Positions 1-9,933 of a DNA stretch of 64,000 nucleotides are shown here, in pieces; position 1 is the first letter of the stretch, and every line of letters starts with the position of its first letter. This DNA comes from Thalassia testudinum (lineage: Eukaryota > Streptophyta > Magnoliopsida > Alismatales > Hydrocharitaceae). The stretch is from the NCBI GenBank assembly GCA_037157565.1, contig JAZHRO010000002.1, positions 36,042,501-36,106,500 of the forward strand, in the 5' to 3' direction. Made by a program: the position numbers and the translations under genes. Below the pieces are notes generated by a model. It did no database searches. It was not told the origin of the DNA and saw only the letters and a program-made list of their open reading frames with translations.

Positions 1-1615
1 AGGAGGTCCTATCACAAGGATCAAACACAAGGAGTGTCTCAAAATAGTGTATAGCTACTGTAGACGGGTAGAGGAATTAATTCTGAAAAGAACGCAACTC
101 GAATCGCGGAAAACGGAACCCAAACGGGCCCTAAACGGGTCGAAAACGACGACACTATGCAAAATCAGACGTCTGGAACTTCTTCCAGACGTCTTAAAAA
201 GTGGATCAGAGAATTACCTGTTTAGCGTGGTTTCCCAGACGTCCAGAAGTCTGCAGGGACGTCTGGCCTAGCTCCCAGACGTCCGATGGTCACCCCGAAC
301 GTCTGGAGGTCGCTCCCGCTGTCTGGTACAACAGCTAGACGTCTAATTCGCATTGGATGACGAATCACCGAGCCTGCGCACACCCATCTCCCTCCCTCAG
401 TACGGTCAGTCGACAGGAAGGAAGAAGAAGACGGAAAACTCACCTTTTAGACGTCTGGAAGGTCTTCCAGACGTCGCCCTCGCCGTCTGGCAATCAACCC
501 AGACGTCTGATTCTGGAAATTTTTCCAGAATCAGGGCGCCACCCGGCCTCCGCTCGCGACGCCGCCCGTGTCGCACCTCGCGCACCTGCTGCTCAGACCG
601 CAACAGTCCCCCCTCCGCGCCCCCCCGCGCCCTCCGCTGGCTGGCCCTAGCAGCCCCGGCGAGCTCGCCCTCACGGCAGAGCTCCGCTCTCGCACGCCGC
701 ACCTCCTCCGCGCTCACTGCGGTCGCCGCTACCGCCCTCGCGCTCATGCTCACTGGCTGAAGGAGAAGAGGGAGGAGACGGTGGAGACGACGGGAGGGAG
801 CGCGTGGCCTTGTAAGGCCGCGCGAGGAGGAGAGAGAGGACGCGGCAGGTGTCTGCAGCCGCAGAGAAAGAGGGAATAAGCGAATATCCGGTCTGTGCGC
901 TCAGGCGCACAGACGACCCGCGCGTGTCGAAATTAACGGATTTCCAGACGTCTGGAAACGATCCCAGACGTCTGGTCCGACGTCTGGGCCACCTCCCAGA
1001 CGTCTTAAAAGATGTTTGGGGCACGCGTTCGTTACAGTTTTGCTACAGAGAGAACTGGCTGACACTTAGCCAATTCAAGAAGCCTTCCTCCTCTGTGAAG
1101 TAGCTGAACAGAGAAAGAAAGAGGAAGAAGAAGGCTTGAGCAACAGAGGAAGACAAGAAAAAAGAAGAGTAGAAGAAGAAGAAGAAGAGAGGGAACTACA
1201 CAAGAAGAAGAGGAGAAGAAGAAGAAGAAGAAAAAGAGAAGGAGAAGAAGAACAGAGAAAAGCTGCACAGGAAGATAGAGAGACTCTTGAGTCTCCAGAC
1301 TGTAGCACAGGGCTACTTAAGACGCCTGATACTTTAATTGCATATACTTGAGGCTTGATTTAAGTGTTATTTGTGAAGAGTAATTGGTGATTTAAATCAC
1401 CATTTTACTCCATTCTTTTTGCATATTGATCCTGACATTATTTTTATTACAATCTTTATTCTTGATTTAAATTGTGATCTTGAGCTTTAAATTCCATATT
1501 GCTCCCTGTGTTCGACCTTGGAATCTTTTCGAGTGATAAAATTTATTTGTTTGAGCGTTGTTTTAGCTATACTGCAACGCGACAATCTTAAAATTCAATT
1601 CAGTTCGCTTAAACA
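1..1615 (+). mobile_element. 5' LTR (3' part) of the Athila-like element
   Basis: It ends ...TTAAACA at 1615 and is followed by the PBS at 1619. The segment 1041-1615 matches 12071-12617 of the 3' LTR closely, including a purine-rich GAAGAAGAAG stretch (about 1106-1260) and the terminal ACAATCT...TTAAACA. Positions 1-1040 do not match the 3' LTR. They hold an array of AGACGTCT palindromes, then a GC-rich block (about 535-880), then more palindromes. That layout resembles 14381-15252. The LTR start lies before the window. Confidence 0.75.
160..1010. repeat. Array of AGACGTCT palindromes (CCAGACGTCTGG type)
   Basis: The 8-bp palindrome AGACGTCT, often extended to CCAGACGTCTGG or followed by TTAAAA, occurs near 169, 189, 335, 450, 504, 946, 967 and 1000. 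One-base variants lie near 232, 264, 277, 297, 471 and 983. The copies fall in two clusters (160-510 and 940-1010) separated by GC-rich sequence. The GACGTC core is a palindromic ACGT element (C-box type) of the kind bound by plant bZIP factors. That is a family-level analogy, not evidence of binding. Confidence 0.85.
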
Positions 1616-1618
1616 TTT

Positions 1619-1636
1619 TGGCGTCGTTGTTGATGA
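1619..1636 (+). other. Primer binding site of the Athila-like element
   Basis: The sequence TGGCGTCGTTGTTGATGA begins 3 bp after the LTR end. It differs from the usual Athila/Tat PBS TGGCGCCGTTGCCGGGGA at five positions. Four of these are C-to-T or G-to-A, as expected from decay of methylated cytosines. Confidence 0.75.
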
Positions 1637-2549
1637 GCAACGGGCAATTTAGAACTCTTGATTGCAATTCCTGACTTAGATTCTAACTTGCTATCTCTCT
1701 TTTGCTGTGGTTGTTTCAGGGAGAGATACATTCAAGGAAGATCAGCCGCACATTAAACACGCCAGGGGTAGGTAAGTTCTACTCTCTCTCTCTCTTAAGC
1801 CCCTAATTCTGAAAAGGTTAAAAAGGAAAACAAATCAATTAGGGCTACTTGCATTTTATCCTTAGATAATTCATCAAGCTACCTGATTTGATACATTTTA
1901 TTTAGACAACAAATCCTGATCTGTGCACCCACTTGAAAATTAAGGTATCTAGGGCTATCACATTCTTGTTTGAGCCTTAGGAACCACATTTGGATAAATT
2001 AAAATGGACCAAATTCAAGCTAATTAAGGATTCCAGTTTAAGGATTTTAGAGACACACTTGCTTAGTCAAGAAATTATCTTTCCAAACAATGTGTGCCTA
2101 GACCTTGATTGAACTAATCTATTCAAGCAAAACCCTACAATCAGGCTCTTAAAATCATTTGAACACTAAAAGAGGGACCTAAGATTCTCAAGAGGACAAT
2201 ACAGGTGAAGTTGACTCACCTTGTTGGGTAAACCAATCTTCAAATTAGGTCACTTTTGCACTCAACACATCTTAACGTTCAAGTGAAATTCTAAAGCACC
2301 CTTGCTCTTAATTAAAACTGGTAGACTTAAGAAGTCAAGTCCCCATTTTGGTCTACCTGGAACATCAGTGACAAGAGAGGTCGGGTGGGGAAAACCCTAT
2401 AACCCGTGGGGGTGCTCTACCGTGTAGGGATCTTTGCGGGACTCTCCCTCTCTAGCTGCCTTGGTAATTTTCAGGTGGACGGCTTTTTAACTAAGGGGTA
2501 TCATCCACCCCGAACTTCTATAGTCATCCAAAATTTTTGAGTGTCTTGA
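1637..2549 (+). other. Untranslated leader between PBS and gag
   Basis: This A/T-rich stretch has no credible ORF. It contains a CT microsatellite near 1782-1796. It is best read as the 5' leader of the gypsy element. Confidence 0.55.
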
Positions 2550-4655
2550 TTGGGTCCATCACATTCTACCTCTCATCTACTCCATCGGTACATGTTCGGG
2601 AAGAGGTCTCTAAGACCATCCTTGAGGCCTCCTTTAGCCACTCATTCACGTCGAGGCCAATCCTCGACCTCCTTGTTAGTGCAACAACCCAATCCTATTG
2701 ATATCTCTTCCGATTCATCTGAACCTGATTCTCCTTCATCTATCATGGCACAACCTGCAGACGAAAATAATCTTGAAAATCAACTTCAGCGCCTTAATGA
2801 TCTATTCCAAGCCTTTGTGAACCCACCGTAGCATTCAATGATGCGAGATCACTACAATCTCGATGCGGTGGCAATCGAACCTCGAGTATAAATCCCCACT
2901 GGAGGTCCTGACACTGAACTCAAGCCCAACATGATTCATGCCATTCCCAAATTCCATGGGCGTAATTCCGAAGATCCTTTCCAGCATATCAAACAACTCA
3001 AACATTTGGCCCAGACCTTCGGGTCAGAAGCTCAAAATCGAGATGTTCTACTCATGAAAATGTTCTCCTTCTCTCTCATGGATAAAGCTGCTCACTGGTA
3101 CCAAACCCAAACGCATCCAATCAACACCTAGGCGGAACTTCAATCTGAGTTTCTAAGAAAGTTCTTCCCTGTTGGTCAAACAAATGCTTTACGGCACCAG
3201 ATCACACATGTCACACAATAAGCAGGAGAACCACTTCACAAAGCATGGGATCGTTTTCTGAATCTCATGCGAAAGTGCCCCCATCATGGAGTTCCTAAAT
3301 GGGAACAAGTCCAGTCTTTTTACCAGGGACTCCATGAGGATATTAGATTATTCATCAATGAGACCTGCGGAGGAAACATCATGGGTCAACACGAAGACAC
3401 CGTGTGGGAGATTCTTGAGAATATGTGTGAGAACTCTATCAATAATGAATCCATGGGCATGTTCGATCGAATGAATGCCCGTGCATTGACGAATCCAAAG
3501 GGAGCACATAAGATGCAGGGCCTGTCCTCTTCTGTCGACTTGGAACTAATGGCCAGTCATCTGGACAAGGTCTTTATTATTGAGAAGAAGGTGGATGAGC
3601 TAACTCGACATTTACAGTGAGCCACCTCTGCACAAAACCCGTTCACACAACCACCCTCTGGCAGGGAGGCCATGCACAACATCTATCACCGACCTTCTCA
3701 AGGGATGGACCCATATCCACCCTTGTCTGATTCTAGTTACGAAGGAAACTCTGGATCCACCTACTCTAGTTGGAGGAACTCTGAACCCTCATATTCTGAT
3801 TTTCCCAAGGTTCCTCAGACTTGCAAGGACCTCAACACCATTTACAATGATCCATTCTCAAACACCTACAACCCTGGATAGCGTAATCACCCCAATTTCA
3901 TGTGGTCAGGCAATGATCAAAATCAGAGACCTCAATATCCTCCTCGACCACAAGCTCCTCATCCATATCAGCCACCTCAGCCTCGGCCTAACCCAACTTA
4001 TCAATCTGGGCCGACTCAGACAGATCAAATGACTCTTATCCATCAGAATCTAGCTGGCATTCAGAAGACGAATGCAGTTATGCAAAAACAACACAGAGAC
4101 GAGATCATAGAGGTTCGCAATCAACTTGCTTAGATGGCAAATCCTCACCAACTTGGTCCACTTCCTTCACAACCTCTGCCTAATCTGAATAACATGTCGA
4201 ACTAGAGGCGCGTTATGAACCCAACTCCGGGTCAAGCTCGCTTTGTTTATCAGGCCCCTTCTACTCCATCACTCGACAGGATGGAGGCTTCGACATCATA
4301 TACGGGTTGCCAACAGCAAGCACCTCTTCTGCCCACACGAAACCAGAACCAGGCAGGATTGAATTCTGTTACTACCCGCATTGGCAAAACAACACAGGAC
4401 CCACCTTATCCAAGCCAAACCTAGCCTGGTAATACAAACCCTAACCCAAAGATAGTCATCCAGGACACCTCTATCCCAGATCAAGAACCTGGACCCATTC
4501 TAGAGGAACCATCTAAGGTTCCATCTCCAGAGGACTTGACCAAGGGAAAAAGGATAACCAAAATCGTGGCACTTGAGGAGGACCAAGTTAAGCTTTTTGA
4601 GCAAATCCATATAAACATCCTCTTGATGGATGCAATACGCCACGTACCGGCTTAA
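2550..4655 (+). pseudogene. Athila-like gag, inactivated by in-frame stops
   Basis: One frame can be followed throughout and is cut by stops near 2829, 3129, 3618, 3879, 4131, 4422 and 4653. The retrotransposon gag domain is recognisable: AIPKFHGRNSEDPFQHIKQL (about 2940-2999), DKAAHWYQ (about 3081-3104) and FFPVGQTNALRHQI (about 3163-3204). A Pro/Gln-rich C-terminal part follows (about 3640-4250). I see no CCHC zinc knuckle. Many stops are TAG or TAA at places where CAG, CAA or TGG would fit. The gag would form the particle that packages element RNA. Confidence 0.8.
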
Positions 4656-5720
4656 GCACGATTTCTGAAAGACGTATGTACACCTAAGCATAAGCCACGA
4701 ATCAAAGATGGGAATCCAATCATACTGTCAGAGCAAGCCAGCTCTGTCATTTTGAGCAAACTCCTGCCTAAGGCAAATGACCCAGGCACCCCTTTGATCG
4801 CCTGTGAAATCGGTGATATACGATTTGACCGAGCTTTATTAGACTTAGGAGCCTCCATAAATTTGATACCCACATCCCTACTAAACTACTTCGAGGAATC
4901 TGAACTTAAACCGACAGAAATGACTTTACAATTAGCCAACCGATCAATTAAGTCACCAAAAGGAATTCTCGAGAATGTCATAGTTAGGGTGCATGATTTC
5001 TATTTCCCAGTGGATTTCATTCTCTTAGACATGGATGCTCTTGAGAATGTGAAGAATACACCGATCATACTAGGGAGACCCTTTCTGGCCACTGCAAGGG
5101 CCAATATCAATTGTGAGGAGGGCCAAATTGAATTAAAATTTGGGAGCAAGACACTAAAGATCGACATCTTTAAGGCCCAACAAGGAATTAATTACGAAGT
5201 CATAAAACAAATTTGCGATATTGAAGCTGTGATTGATGACTTTATCGAGGAGAAACCAACTATTTCTAATCAACTACAAGAGGATCAAAACCCGCAATTA
5301 GAGGAGCCCGAACTCAACCTAGACACACCCATAGCTCCTTCCTTTGCTCCCGACACCCATCCTAAACTACCCGTTACTGTTGAAAACCCTATTTTGGAAT
5401 TAAAGCCTCTTCCCGATCATCTCAAGTACGTCCTTTTGGGTTCCAATCAGACGTTTCCTGTGATTATCAACTCCCGACTCAAACCTAATCAGGAAACACG
5501 CCTGATTTATGTTCTTCAGCAATATCGAAGAGCCATTGGATGGATTCTCGACGATCTCACTGGTATCAGCCCCTCATACTGCACACATCACATCTACACT
5601 GAAAAGGGCTCACGACCATCCCGTGAAATGCAGAGATGATTGAATCCCAATCTGTAGGATGTCGTGAAAAAGGAGATTATCAAGTAGCTAGATGCAGGGA
5701 TCATCTACCTGATCTCCGAC
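4656..5720 (+). pseudogene. Aspartic protease region of the Athila-like pol
   Basis: A 295-residue open stretch (4752-5639) holds the retroviral-type protease. The LDLGASINLIP motif at about 4839-4871 has the DLGA form common in this group instead of DTGA, and IILGRPFLATA follows at about 5065-5097. An acidic, proline-rich linker leads towards RT and ends QYRRAIGWILDDLTGISPSY, a conserved pre-RT segment. The stretch stops at 5637-5639 (TGA), with further stops before RT. The protease would cleave the gag-pol polyprotein. Confidence 0.82.
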
Positions 5721-6480
5721 AGTCGGTGGGTGAGCCCAATCCAAGTTGTGCCTAAAAAGGCAGGGCTCACCGTCATCACGACTAAAACCGGAGAAGCCAT
5801 ATCGACCCATATAGCAAACTCATGGAGAGTCTGCATTGATTACAGAAGACTAAATTCCTCCACGAAGAAGGATCATTTCCCACTACCATTCATTGATCAG
5901 ATTCTCGAGAAATTAGTGGGAAATCGATTCTTTTGCTTTTTGGACAGGTACTTCGGTTACAACCAGGTCATAATTCATCCCGAGGACCAAGAGAAGACCA
6001 CCTTCACCTGCCCCTTCGGAACCTACGCATTCCGAAGGATGCCGTTCGGTCTCTACAATGCACCCGCTACTTTTCAGCGGTGCATGCTTGCCATATTCTC
6101 AGATATGGTAGGTGAATACCTTGAAGTCTTCATGGATGACTTCTCGATATTTGGTGAATCATTTGACGATTGCCTCTTGCACTTGGTCCAGATCCTCAGG
6201 CGGTGCATCGACGTGAACTTGATTTTTTCCTAGAAAAGAGCCACTTCATGGTACTTAAGGGAATTGTCCTGGGACATCTTATCTCTAAAAAGGGCATCTA
6301 GGTTGATCGAGCCAAGGTGAATTTGATTTTCAAACTCCCTATGCCTAGCTCGGTCAAAGACATCTGATCCTTCCTGGGGCACGTCGATTTTTACCATCGA
6401 TTCATTCCCAATTTCTAGAAAATCATGCACCCCCTGACTAATCTTCTTTCTAAGGATGTCCCTTTTGAAATCATCAAGGA
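5721..6480 (+). pseudogene. Reverse transcriptase of the Athila-like pol
   Basis: The RT core is clear: WRVCIDYRRLNSSTKKDHFP (about 5823-5882), PFGTYAFRRMPFGLYNAPAT (about 6012-6071) and the catalytic FMDDFSIFG (about 6129-6155). The usual LD-x-FSGY palm motif has decayed to LDRYFGYNQ. The frame changes near 6231: the thumb segment GIVLGHLISKKGI is read in another frame and carries a stop. This domain would copy element RNA into DNA. Confidence 0.87.
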
Positions 6481-6960
6481 GTGTACTTAGGCATTTGAGA
6501 CCTGCATGATCGAGTTACCCAAGCACCTATCCTGCGGTCCCCTGATTGGTCTCAACCCTTTGAGATCATGTGTGATGCATCTGATTACACTGTGGGAGCA
6601 ATACTTGGGTAGAAAATAGATGGGAAACCCGTGGTCATCTACTACGCTAGCAAAACACTCGACGAGGCTCAACGTAATTACACAGTTACTGAGAAAGAGC
6701 TACTAGCCGTAGTATTTGCCATGGAAAAATTCAGATCGTATCTTTTGGGTTCCTGTGTTATCATTTAATCAGATCACACTGCTGTGAGGCATCTCCTTGC
6801 GAAGGATGCAAAACCTCGACTAATTCGCTGGATCTTGCTGTTGCAAGAATTTGACCTCGAGATTCGCGACAAGGTGGGAAAACAGAATGTGGTAGCTGAT
6901 CACTTATCCCGCCTTCCTTCTGACATTATCAACTCTTCCGGACCCATTACTGAACATTTC
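6481..6960 (+). pseudogene. RNase H domain of the Athila-like pol
   Basis: Recognisable parts are FEIMCDASDYTVGAILG (about 6560-6610, stop just after), [20 protein letters not shown] (about 6639-6698), [19 protein letters not shown] (about 6699-6755) and LLQEFDLEIRDKVGKQNVVA (about 6838-6897). A TAA near 6766 replaces the expected YTDH context, and another frame change separates this part from RT. The domain would degrade RNA in the RNA-DNA hybrid. Confidence 0.82.
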
Positions 6961-8245
6961 CCCGATGAGCACCTCTTAACTATCGATATGGGACTTCCAT
7001 GGTTTGCTGATCTAGTAAACTACTTGGCATCACATCAGATCCCTTTTGATTGGCCAAAAGGCAAAAAGGACAAATTACTTTCCGATGCCAAGTACTACTT
7101 TTGGGAAGACCCATATCTCTTCCGCATTGGTGCTGATCAAATCATCCGACGATGTGTTCCGGAAGCGAAAATTCAGGACATTTTGTCCTTCTGCCATGAC
7201 CAGGCTTGCGGTGGACACTTCTCTGGTCATAAAACCGCAGCAAAAGTCCTTCAGTGCGGCTTCTATTGGCCCACAATTTTCAAAGACGCATACAATCACT
7301 GTAAGGCATGCACTCATTGCCAGACCTTAGGCAACATGAGCTGCCATGATATGATGCCCTTATAGCCGATTCTCGTATGCGAAATCTTCGATATCTAGGG
7401 GATTGATTTTATGGGACCCTTCCCTATTTCGGACGGCTTCGAATACATTCTTCTCGCTGTTGACTACGTGTCCAAATGGATCGAAGCCATTCCGACCCGA
7501 ACCAATGATCATAAGGTGGTTATCAGATTCATTCACCGGAACATCTTTTCTTGGTTTGAGATTCCACGTGCTATTATCTCCAATGGAGGGACCCATTTCA
7601 CGAATACTCAGTTCAGATCACTGATGACCAAGTACGGGGTGTCACATAGGATCTTGACTATTTATCACCCCCAAACTAACGGTTTAGCTGAGTTATCGAA
7701 TCAGGAGATCAAGAAAATCCCCCAGGTCACTGTTCGACCTGACATGAAAGATTGGTCATCCCGACTTCTGGAAGCTTTGTGGGCTTATAGGACCGCCCAC
7801 AAAACCTAATTAGTCATGTCTCCCTTCAGATTAGTGTACGGAAAGGCATGTCACCTCCCCGTCGAATTGGAGAACAAAGCCTATTGGGCAGTACGGAACT
7901 GCAATCTCAATCTTTCTAAGACAGGAACCCTTAGAAAGCTTCAAATGAGCGAGATTGATGAACTACGCCATGACGTGTATGAGAACTCGCGAATTTACAA
8001 AGAGCGGGTTAAGGCCTTTCACGACAAGCACATATCCAGAAAGATCTTTTTCCCTGGTCAGAAAGTCCTACTCTTTGATGCCAAACTCAAATTGTTCACA
8101 GGAAAACTCAGATCAAAATGGATTGGACCATATCTTGTCCGATAAATCTTTGGAAATGGAGCTGTCGAAATCAGTCAACTCAGCCACGATTTAGAACCTT
8201 TTGTCGTGAACGGTCAGAGACTTAAACCGTTCATTGAACTCACCG
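6961..8245 (+). pseudogene. Integrase of the Athila-like pol
   Basis: The N-terminal HHCC finger is seen as CHDQACGGHFSGHKTAAKVL (about 7192-7251) with CKACTHCQ (about 7301-7324). The core has GIDFMGPFPISDGFEYILLA (about 7401-7460) and YHPQTNGLAELSNQEIK (about 7664-7714). The second catalytic Asp, normally ISDGGTHF, reads ISNGGTHF (about 7579-7602), so a DDE carboxylate is lost. The C-terminal part reads KWIGPYLVR, then a stop at 8143-8145, then FVVNGQRLKPFIEL (about 8201-8242), a GPY/F-type tail. Stops also lie near 7363 and 7807. Confidence 0.86.
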
Positions 8246-9920
8246 ATACAAATTTGGTTGAGATATCTTTTACCCTCCATTCTCCCTAAGCTCGTTACGC
8301 TCGGCTAATGGCGTTAAACTCATCGCTTAACAGGAGGCAACCCGTCACTTTGAAAAACCCGAAACCATTCTTGACACCTCTTATGCTGATCTCATATTAC
8401 ACTTTAGGGTTCATCCATTAGAACAGCCGACTCCACCTCTGGTACCCGTACCTGAGCTTGAAATCGTGTGCAACAGTCACCCCGACCCATTCACCCACCC
8501 AACACCTGTTCTAATGAATGATCTAAGCTGAACTCAAACCCACCTAATTTACAATGAGGACATTGCAAATCGTAGGCATGGGGGGTATTAAAGTGCAAAA
8601 CGCCATGAAAATCACTTCACAAGAAAGGGTTTCATCAAAAAAATTACATATTCCAAAGATACCAAAAAAATAAAAAAAATTTTGAAAAAGAAAAAAAATA
8701 TGAGAAGGGAGGAAATTTTGATGGCATATCAGATTTTGAGAAGAAAAAGGGAGATAAAAATGTCAAAAAGGAGCACAATTTGAAAAGAAAAAGAGATAGT
8801 CATTAGTAAAAGATTAAGGAATTGACTTAGGTCTAGATCAAATCAAAAGAAAGAAAATGAACAGCAAAAAGTGCTAATGAAACAAAGAAGAGATTAGTAG
8901 GAACGCTGATTTTAGGCCTCTTGGGCTGCAATCCTAGGCTTAAAAAAATTCAAGTACCTGCTAAGATCTGGATAGTCCTCAAGAGGTTGGGAAAAATGCG
9001 AAGCTTAAGTATTAGGTCTAAGGCTTAGGGATTATTTAGCCTCATTAACTGGCCTTTGGTTTGCGGAACTCAGTAACCTAAGCACCCCAATCCACACAGT
9101 CTGGTTCAGTGCGCCTAAGTATCAAAATCATGCAAATGCGTTAAACCTGTTTTGAAAAAGTTACCTAGATTAGGAGCGGTTGATCAACACAAGTTGATTT
9201 GGACGAGTTCCCAGCACGAAGAGGCGGGAAATTCCCCTCGAAGATGCGCAATAACATATCGTCTCCTCGGTGCTTGTCTCCTAAGATATCTACATATCCT
9301 ACCAGGGGCATGTAAGCGCCTTGTGCTGGTTCAGATGCCATGGGCGGCATTATCTCGAAATGTCGATTGCCAGGGTCTGGATTTAGCTACAGAACGCCAT
9401 GGGCGGGATTATCTCAAAATCTCGAAAGCCAGGGTTCTGGGGGTTGCCATGGGTGATGCTATCTCAAAGCATCATTTTCCAGGGACCTTGCGAGGATTGA
9501 TGGTAGGGACTAGGAATCCGATACAGACTGTGTTGTAAAGCTAATCCGAAGCTAGAAATAAAAAGAAAAGAGAGAGAAAGCTCTCCAAAAAACAAAGAAA
9601 AATTCCTCTATCTCTCTCTGACAAAAACGCACTGCAAACTGAACTTGAGCTAAAACATGTTACAAGCATGGGTGTTTTAACCGTAGAGTTCAACGAACCT
9701 TAGGTTAGTTCCTGTGGGCCTTAAAAACCTTCACGACAGACTGAGACTAGAGCTGGTCAGGTCCGGATCTTGGTTGGTACTTGAGTACCTCTAGGCCTAC
9801 TATCGATATTCTAACCTAATCTATAAAAGAAAGCATACATCAAACTTTTAAGCATCAAAAGTTTTATGGTCTAAAATCAAAGTTAATATCTTAATTTTTG
9901 CTAAGGGACTAGCAAAAAAT
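8246..9920 (+). other. 3' non-coding spacer of the Athila-like element
   Basis: This region has no credible env-like ORF. Two landmarks often found after Athila/Tat integrase are present: a GGCGTTAAAC...GGAGGCAACCCG segment (about 8310-8343) and ACAATGAGGACATTG followed by GGCATGGGGGGTA (about 8550-8588). The second looks like an internal copy of the PPT. An A-rich tract follows at about 8640-8900. The 128-codon ORF at 9152-9538 shows no recognisable domain. Confidence 0.6.
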
Positions 9921-9933
9921 AGGCATGGGGGTA
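9921..9933 (+). other. Polypurine tract before the 3' LTR
   Basis: AGGCATGGGGGTA directly precedes the TGATGGGAAC start of the 3' LTR. This is the usual site of plus-strand priming. Confidence 0.7.

Noticed and set aside
1032..1308. Minus-strand hydrophobic Leu/Phe/Ser-rich ORFs
   Set aside because: These are artefacts of the purine-rich GAAGAAG tract. The same occurs at 11989-12302 and 44079-44351.
9152..9538. 128-codon ORF between integrase and 3' LTR, considered as an env-like gene
   Set aside because: No signal peptide, transmembrane segment or recognisable similarity. Env-like genes in Athila elements are normally much longer.
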